NCBI GenBank assembly: GCA_023460395.1 | Contig: JAEWQB010000010.1 | Coordinates: 248,001 to 312,000 of the forward strand | DNA from: Pseudomonadota bacterium | GTDB taxonomy: Bacteria; Desulfobacterota; Desulfovibrionia; Desulfovibrionales; Desulfovibrionaceae | DNA: 64,000 bases | Direction of reading: 5' to 3' | Shown here: piece after piece, positions 1-7,831 of the stretch | Layout of the letters: every line of letters starts with the position of its first letter | Position numbering within the stretch: the first letter of the stretch is position 1 | Position numbers and translations under genes: made by a program | The notes under the pieces: generated by a model | Database searches by the model: none | What the model saw: the letters and a program-made list of their open reading frames with translations, nothing else | Told to the model about the DNA's origin: nothing

Positions 1-1130
1 AATGCGGCGGTTTCTTTGCGGGGTGCGGGCCAGCCAGTCCGCCGGCTTGCAATAAAGGAAAGCAAGGTATTCATACGGGCGGCATATGTGTGGTCGCGCA
101 AAACACGCTCGCGCCCTTTGTGTGTGATAGTGGCCCGCGCAGACTCATCCCTCAGGTAGGTTGAAATACCGTCCAACAACTCTTCCATAGACCCGAATGT
201 TGCCAATTCTTCCCCGGAGAACATGTCCCGCATCAGGCTGCGTCTGTCTACCAACTGAAACGCTCCACAAGCGGCCAGTTCAAAGGTGCGCGGGTTTACA
301 AAATCGCCTCCGGTCACCAATTCCCGCGCCTGCACGCTGGAGTGCAGATTCAAATTAATCTTTGTCGCATTGTAAATTTTTACGCAATCTTCCGGGGAAA
401 TACGTGCTCCCTGCATCTGCACATGCCGCTCCAGCAAGGGTTCCGCATCCCATTCCGTTCCCCATATTTTGAAATCCAAATGCGTGAGTTGACGAAAGGC
501 CACACGCCGGTTTGGGTATCCCGCCCCCAAAAAAGCCACGTCCGCACTAAAGCGCCGTTTTTCCGCTGCGGAAAGCTCGACCGGCTTATGGAACGAAGGA
601 AGTGCCGCCATGGGGAGATAGAGTGCATTTTCCACGCCGATGCTGCGCAGTTCTTCAAAAAAAGGGTCATCCTGAATAACCGCAAAAATGTCGTAAAACG
701 GAGCGAATCCGCGCCAGTAGGTAAATAGGCGAAAATCTTCCACAAACCACATGGCGGTGGTTACGCCATCGCGGCGCAGGCGTTTCAGCGCCTGCCGGTT
801 TAAAGGGGCTTGCGCCAGACAGAGAACAAGGTCTGGTTCAAAGGTTTCCACTTTGGCTAGAATTGCCTGCGAAACAACCTGTAAAAAACTATTTTCCAAA
901 TATTCCAGCCTATCTGTGGTAACACGCAGCTCTCTGAGAGAAGCAAAAGCCGGATAAAATGAGGGTGCCTCAAAGATCTCCACTGTATGCCCCAGCTCCC
1001 GCAGAGCCTCCATGCAGAAGCGTCCAATGGGTAACGAGCCGCCATATAGCGGGAGCACCACCAACACTCGCACGGGACGAACCGGGGATTGCGTGCTGTG
1101 TGGAACAGGGGAAATGGTCTGAGCGGTCAC
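1..1130 (-). CDS. CgeB-like glycosyltransferase, C-terminus cut by window edge
   Basis: About 376 codons are open on the minus strand with no stop before the window edge, so the C-terminus is missing. I translated it from the GTG at 1130, which has a GAGGAG ribosome site just upstream, 10 bases after the stop of the preceding GT9 gene. The N-terminal third starts with a Rossmann-like strand (VRVLVVLPLYGGS) and the central part reads TAMWFVEDFRLFTYW, the pattern of the CgeB / DUF3880 group. A C-terminal half with NLNLHSS and NPRTFELAACGAF matches the Glyco_trans_1_2 donor-binding domain. Proteins of this group are putative sugar transferases of polysaccharide or protein glycosylation; the substrate cannot be told. 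It forms an operon with the GT9 gene. Confidence 0.85.
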   Translation of the reverse strand, partial: MTAQTISPVPHSTQSPVRPVRVLVVLPLYGGSLPIGRFCMEALRELGHTVEIFEAPSFYPAFASLRELRVTTDRLEYLENSFLQVVSQAILAKVETFEPDLVLCLAQAPLNRQALKRLRRDGVTTAMWFVEDFRLFTYWRGFAPFYDIFAVIQDDPFFEELRSIGVENALYLPMAALPSFHKPVELSAAEKRRFSADVAFLGAGYPNRRVAFRQLTHLDFKIWGTEWDAEPLLERHVQMQGARISPEDCVKIYNATKINLNLHSSVQARELVTGGDFVNPRTFELAACGAFQLVDRRSLMRDMFSGEELATFGSMEELLDGISTYLRDESARATITHKGRERVLRDHTYAARMNTLLSFIASRRTGWPAPRKETAA

Positions 1131-1140
1131 GCGGCTCCTC

Positions 1141-2397
1141 CTATCCATTGGAATGCGTAATCGGGAGAGGTTTCACCGCGACGCCACGTCCCGGCAACAT
1201 CCAGTCAGGTTCTGAAAACAGCCCTACGGCAGTCGTGTTATCTTCCACAGGAGCAATATCCATAAGGCCGAAGCGTTCCGCCACCACCCCACGCTGGTCG
1301 CGGCGGATATGCGCACCCTCGTCTTCGCCAAACACCGGCATGTAGGTTACGCCCACAGCGTCCAACATACTCACGTATCCAATGATGTCAGGGGGATACG
1401 CTGCATCTACCTTGCCTGCGAGAAGACGCAGAAATCCCGGTTCCCTAAACCGCTCCAGACATTGCACACCAATGGGGCAAGGCCGTGATTCAAGGCAAGG
1501 AGAGCAGGACAAGGCAACCTGCCAGACGCGATGCCCCAGTCCGTAAGGACCAGTTTCGTGCGCCCATGCCGAGGAAAGGAAAAACGCATGTACGGGCGTG
1601 CCCAGATGCGCCGCTAAATGCATGGTGCCCGTATCCGGTGTGAGCAACACATCCAGTTGCCCCACACGATCCGTCAATTCAGCCCAGTCCGTGCGCCCCA
1701 CTCTGTTGTCCGTGCGTTGCAGGAGCGGACCCGAAAACTCCCGCATAAGCTGGTGAGCCAGTTGCGCCTCCGTTTTAGTACCAAACAGCGTCACCGACGG
1801 GCCGCCATGCGCTTCAAAGACGGCTTGCACACACTGCGCCAGTAAAGGCGTGGGCAATGACCGGCGGCTGTTTCTCCCTGCCAAGACAACACCTATGCCA
1901 CCGCCTTTGCGCATGGCTATAGGATTCACCTCTTCGGGAGCAATGGGATTCGGAGCTAAAAAGCCCCACAAATCCATCAGATTAAGAGGGCTGGTGCGCC
2001 GAGTTCTCGCCCACCGGAAGGCCAAACGCAACCACGGTTCCGTATGCACCTGTCCGGCTTCCGTGTGATATCCCACGACAGTGGACGGATCGAACAAAGA
2101 GGAAAGAGCCGAGGCAAGACCGGAAAAATTCAAAATAAAGACCCGGTCATACTGCGTTTGGCGTAGCATAGAAAACGCCTGTGCATTGCTGGCGAGAAGG
2201 TCTATGGCACTTCCCCCGCCATGCGCCCGAATACCATGGATGACGGCATCAGGGTAAAGCGTTGCGGCAAGCGCCGCCAGCGAGGTATCAACACAAAGGT
2301 GCACCTCCGACGCATCCCGCGAGAGCGAACGCACAAGGCGCTTGGTCTGCAAGAGATCGCCGAACCGGGCTAATTGGATGACAAGGTAGGTGCTCAT
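1141..2397 (-). CDS. Glycosyltransferase family 9 (heptosyltransferase-like)
   Basis: This 418-residue protein opens with LVIQLARFGDLLQT, the N-terminal nucleotide-binding turn of ADP-heptose:LPS heptosyltransferases, and carries the family signature LLTPDTGTMHLAAHLGTPVHAFF split over residues near 253-275 (key residues PDTG, H and G-T-P). Such enzymes add heptose or related sugars at the cytoplasmic face during LPS or glycan assembly. It is longer than a typical GT9 enzyme (about 340-350 residues): roughly 100 residues follow the catalytic region and resemble nothing I recognise. The Cys-rich segment LSCSPCLESRPCPIGVQC lies just after the catalytic region, a feature seen in GT9 proteins. It is the first gene of a two-gene operon with the CgeB-like gene. 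The donor and acceptor are unknown. Confidence 0.88.
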   Translation of the reverse strand: MSTYLVIQLARFGDLLQTKRLVRSLSRDASEVHLCVDTSLAALAATLYPDAVIHGIRAHGGGSAIDLLASNAQAFSMLRQTQYDRVFILNFSGLASALSSLFDPSTVVGYHTEAGQVHTEPWLRLAFRWARTRRTSPLNLMDLWGFLAPNPIAPEEVNPIAMRKGGGIGVVLAGRNSRRSLPTPLLAQCVQAVFEAHGGPSVTLFGTKTEAQLAHQLMREFSGPLLQRTDNRVGRTDWAELTDRVGQLDVLLTPDTGTMHLAAHLGTPVHAFFLSSAWAHETGPYGLGHRVWQVALSCSPCLESRPCPIGVQCLERFREPGFLRLLAGKVDAAYPPDIIGYVSMLDAVGVTYMPVFGEDEGAHIRRDQRGVVAERFGLMDIAPVEDNTTAVGLFSEPDWMLPGRGVAVKPLPITHSNG

Positions 2398-2492
2398 GTG
2401 AATGCCGCCATGCGAAAAACATTGTTCTCCGCATAATTACAAGATTCCCGCCACCTCGGCAAGGCCAGGCCCGCCAGAAGCGGTTCCACCGG

Positions 2493-2521
2493 GAATTGCC
2501 CTAATCCATTTACTTTACAAT
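2493..2521 (+). promoter_or_regulatory. Possible promoter of the heme/siroheme cluster
   Basis: A good -10 box, TACAAT (2516-2521), lies 21 bases before the first start codon of the cluster, but the hexamer 17 bases upstream (GAATTG, 2493-2498) is a poor -35. The same spacer holds an inverted pair AACATTG / CAATGTT (near 2419 and 2518) of unknown meaning. Confidence 0.3.
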
Positions 2522-2542
2522 GTTCGGGAGCTATAACGCGCC

Positions 2543-3232
2543 ATGCGCTATTATCCAACGTTTCTGAATCTGCGCGGCAGGCGCTGCCTTATTGTAGGCG
2601 CGGGTGACGTGGGCTGCCGAAAGCTCGCCTCCCTGCTACAGGCGGAACCGGACCAGATAGTAGTGCTTGATACCTTTGCCCGGCAAGACGTTCGCAACCC
2701 GGAGCTGGCACGTTTGCTCGACTCCCCTGCTGTACACTACGAACAGCGCGGCTTCGCCGATGCGGATGTGCAGGACAAGGCTTTGGTCTTCGCCTGCACT
2801 GGCAACCGTACCGTCAACGCGCAGGTCAGCCGCGCCTGTGACACGCACGGAGTACTCTGCAATGTGGCGGACTCTCCAGATGAAAGCGGATTTATTGTTC
2901 CCGCTCACTTTGAAACCGATGGGCTGGTGATCGCACTGGGCACCGGAGGCGGCAGTCCCGCCCTTGCCCGCCGCATTCGTATGGACCTGCAAGACTACGT
3001 GGGACAACGCTATTCCGGCCTGCTTGCCGTCATGTCCCGTCTGCGTCCCCTAGTCCTTGCGCTGGGACGTGATACCGGGCAGAATACTCTTCTTTTCAGA
3101 ACAATTGTCTCCTCAGGCCTCATGGATGCCTTATGCGCACGCGACAGTGCGGCGGCGCGGGACATTCTGGAAGACCTTCTTCCGGTCGAATTGCACCCGA
3201 ACATAGGAGAGTTGCTGCATGAGCTCGTCTGA
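2543..3232 (+). CDS. Precorrin-2 dehydrogenase / siroheme synthase N-domain
   Basis: The 229-residue protein has an NAD-binding Rossmann turn at residues 17-24 (IVGAGDVG) and the motif NVADSP...SGFIVPA near residues 111-125, which contains the catalytic aspartate of the Met8p / CysG N-terminal family. These enzymes oxidise precorrin-2 to sirohydrochlorin with NAD+, and some also chelate iron. It lacks the C-terminal uroporphyrinogen methyltransferase of full CysG, so another enzyme must make precorrin-2. In sulfate reducers the product serves siroheme for sulfite reductase and the siroheme-dependent heme pathway. The stop overlaps the start of the next gene by 14 bases, suggesting translational coupling. 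Confidence 0.92.
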   Translation: MRYYPTFLNLRGRRCLIVGAGDVGCRKLASLLQAEPDQIVVLDTFARQDVRNPELARLLDSPAVHYEQRGFADADVQDKALVFACTGNRTVNAQVSRACDTHGVLCNVADSPDESGFIVPAHFETDGLVIALGTGGGSPALARRIRMDLQDYVGQRYSGLLAVMSRLRPLVLALGRDTGQNTLLFRTIVSSGLMDALCARDSAAARDILEDLLPVELHPNIGELLHELV

Positions 3233-4040
3233 GCTGCTTTCGCTACTCATCATCGTGCTCTACGTTTCCGGCACGCTGACTATCATTGCGGGCACGGCTA
3301 TCCGCCGTGGCTCATTAAAAAAAGTGTCCAACATCTGTACTGTGGCGGGCTTTGCCCTGCACACGATTATGCTGTTGGCGGCGCTGGCGGGTAGCCGCTT
3401 CGACCTCTCCAAAAGCTATTACATCCAATTCCTTTCATGGAGCCTGCTCGTCATTTACTTTTACATGTGGTGGCGCATGCGGTTTTCTTTTCTCAACCTC
3501 ACGGCTGCGCCGCTGGCCCTTCTGCTCTTCATCGGTTCCTTTTCGCTCACGGACGTACACGGGAAACTCCCCACGGAATGGACCGGGATGTTTTTCGGGC
3601 TGCATATCGGCAGCTTATTCCTCAGCTTTGGCCTACTGGCCATGGCCTTTGGAGCGGGTCTTCTCTTTTTACGCCTTGAGCGCAAAATAAAAACCAAGGC
3701 GCCGCTTTCCTCATTCGATAAGGACATGCCCGCTCTTGCCAGTTTTGATGAAGTAAACCACATCGCCGTCATGGCGGGATTTCCGCTATACACCATCGGT
3801 ATGGCTTCCGGCTTTGCATGGGCACGCCTCGCATGGGGAAAAACGCTTTCCGGCGACCCTAAAGAGCTTGTTTCGGTCCTTGTCTGGTTTCTTTTTGCGT
3901 GGCTCTTCCACCAACGCTTAACGCTTGGAAGACGGGGGCGCAAAGCGGCTATTATGGTCATTGTCCTGTTTACCATCAGCCTGTTCTCGCTGCTTGGCAT
4001 TAATGTGTTCCTGCCCACTCACCATAGTTTTATTCAATAG
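3219..4040 (+). CDS. CcsA/HemX-like integral membrane protein
   Basis: A 273-residue protein with about eight hydrophobic segments, matching the cytochrome c assembly (CcsA/CcmF/HemX) membrane family. The segment near residues 197-226 reads GFAWARLAWGKTLSGDPKEL, which lines up with the tryptophan-rich heme-handling WWD motif (WGxYWxWDPKE) of true CcsA proteins, but two of its Trp positions are Leu and Gly. This fits the HemX branch, which sits beside hemA in many bacteria and influences HemA level, rather than a full cytochrome c synthase. It overlaps the dehydrogenase gene and is 2 bases from hemA. Either role, heme export/ligation or HemA control, remains possible. Confidence 0.85.
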   Translation: MSSSELLSLLIIVLYVSGTLTIIAGTAIRRGSLKKVSNICTVAGFALHTIMLLAALAGSRFDLSKSYYIQFLSWSLLVIYFYMWWRMRFSFLNLTAAPLALLLFIGSFSLTDVHGKLPTEWTGMFFGLHIGSLFLSFGLLAMAFGAGLLFLRLERKIKTKAPLSSFDKDMPALASFDEVNHIAVMAGFPLYTIGMASGFAWARLAWGKTLSGDPKELVSVLVWFLFAWLFHQRLTLGRRGRKAAIMVIVLFTISLFSLLGINVFLPTHHSFIQ

Positions 4041-4042
4041 CC

Positions 4043-5359
4043 ATGACGGATCGCGATATTTACCTCATCGGGCTGAACCACAAAACAGCCAGCGTCGAAG
4101 TGCGTGAAAAGTTTGCCCTGACAGACTGTAAACATCTGGAACCGGGTGTTGTTCCCGTGGGGGGCTGCATCAAGGAAGCCATGGTGCTTTCCACCTGCAA
4201 TCGAGTAGAGATTGTCGTGGTGGGAGAAGGCGATGGTGTGGCAGAGCATGTCATCCGATGCTGGGCGGATTCCCGCGGGCAGCGACCGGACGAGCTAAGT
4301 CCCTATGTCTACACCTATCAGGGGCTGGAGGCGGTCAACCACCTGTTCACAGTGGCGTCCAGTCTGGACTCTCTAGTAGTGGGTGAACCCCAGATACTGG
4401 GTCAATTGAAAAGTGCCTACCACGAAGCCGTGGAGCGAAATGCCACCCGTGTGGTACTGAACCGCTTACTGCACAAAGCGTTTTCCGTAGCGAAACGTGT
4501 GCGCACAGAAACCGCCGTGGCCTCAAGCGCCGTTTCCATTTCATATGCCGCTGTGGAGCTTGCCAAACGTATTTTTGGCGATATGGGCAACTACAGTGCC
4601 ATGCTGATAGGAGCCGGGGAAATGGCGGAACTCGCCGCCACCCACTTGCTTAATAACGGCATACGCAGCATTTGCGTGGCGAACCGCACCTTTGAACGCG
4701 CACAAACGCTTGCCGCTCAGTTTAACGGGCTGCCCGTGCCTTTTGAACAACTGTTTAATCAACTGGAAAGCGTAGACATCGTTATTTCTTCCACCGGAGC
4801 ACATGAAGCAATCATCCGGGCACGCGATATCCGCAGTATTCTGAAAAAGCGGAAAAACCGCCCGATGTTTTTCATTGATATCGCTGTCCCCCGCGACATC
4901 GACCCGGACGTGAACGCACTGGATAACGTCTACCTGTACGACATTGACGACCTTAAAGAGGTGGTGGAAGAAAACCTTGCCCAGCGGCAGGAAGAGGCAC
5001 TGAAGGCCCGTGCCATCGTAGATGAGGAAACCCGTACCTTTGGTCGCTGGCTGCGTTCGCTGGACCTGCAACCCACCATCGTGGACATCGTGACCCGAAC
5101 GGAGTCCATTGTGGAAGACGAATTGGTCAAGTGTATGAAACGGCTGGAAGGTGCCAACGGCAATACCGAGAAGCTGTTACGGTCCGCGCTTATGGCGGTG
5201 GCGAAGAAAATCAACCATGAGCCTATCAGCTTCCTCAAGCGCCGGTACGAGGAAGATGAGGCCGGGGAACGGTATATCGACATTACCCGCCGCATGTTCA
5301 ATTTGGATAATGATTCCGTAGACGGCACCCCACATTCACACCGTCGCCGCAAACAGTAA
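4043..5359 (+). CDS. hemA: Glutamyl-tRNA reductase
   Basis: HemA reduces glutamyl-tRNA(Glu) to glutamate-1-semialdehyde with NADPH, the committed step of tetrapyrrole synthesis in bacteria using the C5 pathway. The 438-residue protein carries the N-terminal catalytic motif LSTCNRVEI (residues near 49-57, nucleophilic Cys), the substrate-recognition stretch HKTASVEVREKFAL near residue 13, an NADPH-binding GAGEMAELAA near residue 189, and the long helical dimerisation tail. Length is normal for the family. It follows the CcsA/HemX-like gene by 2 bases, an arrangement that agrees with a heme-linked role of that membrane protein. Confidence 0.97.
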   Translation: MTDRDIYLIGLNHKTASVEVREKFALTDCKHLEPGVVPVGGCIKEAMVLSTCNRVEIVVVGEGDGVAEHVIRCWADSRGQRPDELSPYVYTYQGLEAVNHLFTVASSLDSLVVGEPQILGQLKSAYHEAVERNATRVVLNRLLHKAFSVAKRVRTETAVASSAVSISYAAVELAKRIFGDMGNYSAMLIGAGEMAELAATHLLNNGIRSICVANRTFERAQTLAAQFNGLPVPFEQLFNQLESVDIVISSTGAHEAIIRARDIRSILKKRKNRPMFFIDIAVPRDIDPDVNALDNVYLYDIDDLKEVVEENLAQRQEEALKARAIVDEETRTFGRWLRSLDLQPTIVDIVTRTESIVEDELVKCMKRLEGANGNTEKLLRSALMAVAKKINHEPISFLKRRYEEDEAGERYIDITRRMFNLDNDSVDGTPHSHRRRKQ

Positions 5360-5374
5360 GCCTCGCATACCGAT

Positions 5375-5707
5375 ATGAAGTTATACGTAGTTGAAGACCT
5401 GACTGAAGAGCATATGCGCGCCCTGCGCGAACGATTGGACGCCATGGAGATGGGAAGCGGCATGGACGGCTTGTACTGGCTGCCGTTGCCCGAAGCCCTT
5501 CTTTCCGACCTGCAATGTGCCCATACGGAATGCGCTCCACACTGTATGGCACTGGAAACTACAGCCGACTCATTGCGGTTGGAATTGCTTGTTCGCGCCC
5601 GCAACCGTCTCCGGTGCGATTGTGTCAGCTATGCCTCCCCACAATTACGGGAGCATATGGTCAACTATCTGAACACATTGCTGGATGAGTTAGGTATTTA
5701 TATCTAA
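5375..5707 (+). CDS. Small Cys-rich protein of unknown function
   Basis: This 110-residue protein lies 15 bases after hemA on the same strand and has the base composition of its neighbours, so it is very likely real. I do not recognise a family. It is soluble and acidic, with no signal peptide or membrane segment. Cysteine and histidine cluster in two places, CAHTECAPHC near residues 48-57 and RCDC near 80-83, which could hold a metal or a disulfide. There is no clear ribosome site before the ATG, so translation may be coupled to hemA. Its position suggests a role near tetrapyrrole synthesis, but that is inference from location only. Confidence 0.75.
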   Translation: MKLYVVEDLTEEHMRALRERLDAMEMGSGMDGLYWLPLPEALLSDLQCAHTECAPHCMALETTADSLRLELLVRARNRLRCDCVSYASPQLREHMVNYLNTLLDELGIYI

Positions 5708-5781
5708 ACTCAGAGCGCCAGTGCACCCGGTACTAACTGGCGGACGGTGCGATACGCTCCCACCGAACCACAAAGGACACC

Positions 5782-6924
5782 ATGGACACCGCCTCTGGAT
5801 TTCCTCCCCTGCCATGTTCCCTTAGCGATCTGCCCCCGACGCAGGCCCACCTGTGCCTTGCTGTGGAGCGGTTTCTGCTGAGTGAATCCGGCTTTCCCGG
5901 CGAGGATGCTCTCAAGGGCCAGCGTCTGCTGATCGCCTGTTCCGGTGGTGCGGATTCCACGGCCTTGCTGCTCATCACCCACTGCCTCGCCTCCCGCTGG
6001 GGATGTTCGCTGGCAGTCGCGCATCTTGACCACGGCATGCGGCCTGAATCTCCGCGCGAAGCGGCATGGGTTGTCGCACTGGCCCGTGCGCTGGACCTTC
6101 CCTGCATTGTCGGAGAAGCAGATGTTCCCGCCCTCGCAGCAGAGGCCGGAACGGGGCTGGAAGAAGCGGCCCGACATGCGCGATATGCGTTTTTGGAGAC
6201 GGCCCGCCAGCAGGCCAAGGCTGTAAGCATTGTCACAGCGCACCATGCGGACGATCTAACAGAAGACGTTTTCATGCGGCTGCTGCGTGGCACAGGATGG
6301 CCCGCACTAGGCGGGATGACAGCATATTGCCCGCAACGCCACCTACTTCGCCCTTTGCTTGTGACAAAGAAGAACAACCTTGTGGAATTTCTTCAGGCCC
6401 TCGACGTTTCATGGTGCGAAGACGCCACCAACGCCTTGCCGGGAGGACTGAGAAACCGACTGAGGAATGAGGTCCTTCCGCTCTTGAAACGCGAAAATCC
6501 CGCCCTTAGTGATGCCATAGTCGGCTTGTGGAGCCTTGCACACATTGACGCGGCCTATTGGGATGAAATTGAAGTCAACACCTTAAAATCAAATATACTT
6601 TTAACAAACTCTACAGTTTGTCACGCAGATATCTCACCCTCTGTCCCCCCGAAAAAAGTGCCGAAAACCTGTTCGGCAACGCCTCCCGCCGCCAATCTTC
6701 AAATATCCGGCGCACTGCTGGCAGACATCCACCAAGCCCTGCGTCTACGCTTGTATAAGCGCTGTCTGCATGCGCTAGGACCGGGACAAGCGCGGCATGA
6801 TTCTCTGCTCCGCCTCGATGCCGCATGGCAGCGGAATCAAGGAGGGACCATTCAGTTTCCCGGTGGGAAACTGGCAAGCATTTCAAAGGGAAATATTTAT
6901 TTTTCTCGTAAGGTGGGTGCGTAG
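5782..6924 (+). CDS. tilS: tRNA(Ile)-lysidine synthase
   Basis: TilS modifies the wobble cytidine of tRNA-Ile(CAU) to lysidine with ATP and lysine, so the tRNA reads AUA rather than AUG. The 380-residue protein has the PP-loop ATP motif SGGADSTALLL at residues 54-64, the LDHGMRPES stretch, LLRGTGWPALGG near 171 and the EDATN...RNRLRNEVLPLL block near 213-238, all hallmarks of the family. An AAAGGA site precedes the ATG. The middle part after residue 260 is AT-richer (around 6580-6620) and the C-terminal tRNA-binding region is short compared with E. coli TilS. It sits between the hem genes and adk. Confidence 0.95.
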   Translation: MDTASGFPPLPCSLSDLPPTQAHLCLAVERFLLSESGFPGEDALKGQRLLIACSGGADSTALLLITHCLASRWGCSLAVAHLDHGMRPESPREAAWVVALARALDLPCIVGEADVPALAAEAGTGLEEAARHARYAFLETARQQAKAVSIVTAHHADDLTEDVFMRLLRGTGWPALGGMTAYCPQRHLLRPLLVTKKNNLVEFLQALDVSWCEDATNALPGGLRNRLRNEVLPLLKRENPALSDAIVGLWSLAHIDAAYWDEIEVNTLKSNILLTNSTVCHADISPSVPPKKVPKTCSATPPAANLQISGALLADIHQALRLRLYKRCLHALGPGQARHDSLLRLDAAWQRNQGGTIQFPGGKLASISKGNIYFSRKVGA

Positions 6925-6939
6925 TGACCCGCCATGGCG

Positions 6940-6968
6940 TTGACAGTCTATCCGGCTTCACGCTAAGA
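6940..6968 (+). promoter_or_regulatory. Possible adk promoter
   Basis: A perfect -35 hexamer TTGACA (6940-6945) is followed after 17 bases by CTAAGA (6963-6968), a weak -10. It lies about 30 bases upstream of the adk ribosome site, so adk may be transcribed on its own in addition to read-through from tilS. Confidence 0.4.
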
Positions 6969-6999
6969 GCATGTGAAATATATGACAAGGAGGAATGAG

Positions 7000-7671
7000 G
7001 TGAATATTCTCATTTTCGGACCCAACGGCAGTGGCAAGGGCACCCAAGGCGCTTTGGTAAAAAAGAAATACGATCTCGCGCACATTGAATCCGGCGCTAT
7101 CTTCCGTCAGCATATCGGCGGTGGTACCGAACTGGGCAAAAAAGCCAAGGAATACATCGACCGTGGCGATCTGGTCCCGGACGACATCACCATTCCCATG
7201 GTCCTGGAAACCCTCAAAAGCAGTGGCGTAAATGGCTGGTTGCTGGACGGCTTCCCCCGCAATATGGTGCAGGCCGAAAAGCTGTATGACGCTTTGCAGG
7301 CCGAAAACATCAAGCTGGACTATGTTATTGAAATTCTGCTGCCCCGCGAAGTAGCGAAGAATCGTATCATGGGCCGTCGCCTGTGCAAAAACGACAACAA
7401 CCATCCCAACAACATCTTTATTGACGCGATTAAGCCCACCGGCGACGTCTGCCGTGTCTGTGGCGGTACTCTTTCTTCCCGCGCCGATGATCAGGATGAA
7501 AACGCCATCAACAAGCGTCACGACATCTACTACAACACCGTGGACGGCACGCTTGCCGCAGCTTACTTCTACAAAGATCTCGCCGCCAAAGGCCAGACCA
7601 AGTACATTGAACTGAATGGCGAAGGCTCCATTGATTCCATCAAGGAAACCCTGCTCGCCCAGCTTTCGTAA
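7000..7671 (+). CDS. adk: Adenylate kinase, metal-binding LID form
   Basis: Adenylate kinase converts AMP and ATP to two ADP. I chose the GTG at 7000 because AAGGAGG stands 7 bases upstream and the protein then begins with the usual first strand (MNILIFGPNGSGKGTQ); an in-frame ATG at 6973 would add nine unlikely residues. The result is 223 residues, with the P-loop at 7-15, DGFPRN near 83-88 and LID-region ligands Cys129, His135, Cys151 and Cys154. This Cys-X5-His-X15-Cys-X2-Cys pattern is the one described for Desulfovibrio gigas adenylate kinase, which binds zinc, cobalt or iron. The gene ends in a strong terminator. Confidence 0.97.
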   Translation: MNILIFGPNGSGKGTQGALVKKKYDLAHIESGAIFRQHIGGGTELGKKAKEYIDRGDLVPDDITIPMVLETLKSSGVNGWLLDGFPRNMVQAEKLYDALQAENIKLDYVIEILLPREVAKNRIMGRRLCKNDNNHPNNIFIDAIKPTGDVCRVCGGTLSSRADDQDENAINKRHDIYYNTVDGTLAAAYFYKDLAAKGQTKYIELNGEGSIDSIKETLLAQLS

Positions 7672-7695
7672 GCTCTTTCTGTCCGTTGTCTATTC

Positions 7696-7727
7696 AGCCC
7701 CCGACCTTCCGCCGGGGGCTTTTTTTT
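7696..7727 (+). terminator. Rho-independent terminator after adk
   Basis: An 8-bp stem AGCCCCCG (7696-7703) pairs with CGGGGGCT (7713-7720), with a 9-base loop, followed by a run of eight T. It lies 25 bases after the adk stop. Confidence 0.93.
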
Positions 7728-7831
7728 ATGAAAAAGAATTCCCGCCCTTTCCCCCTAAGACTCCACTACGCGAGGCAATGGGGTTAGGGGCACGGGAAGT
7801 ATTGCCGCGCCAGAGGCAATTTTTTGTTTTG

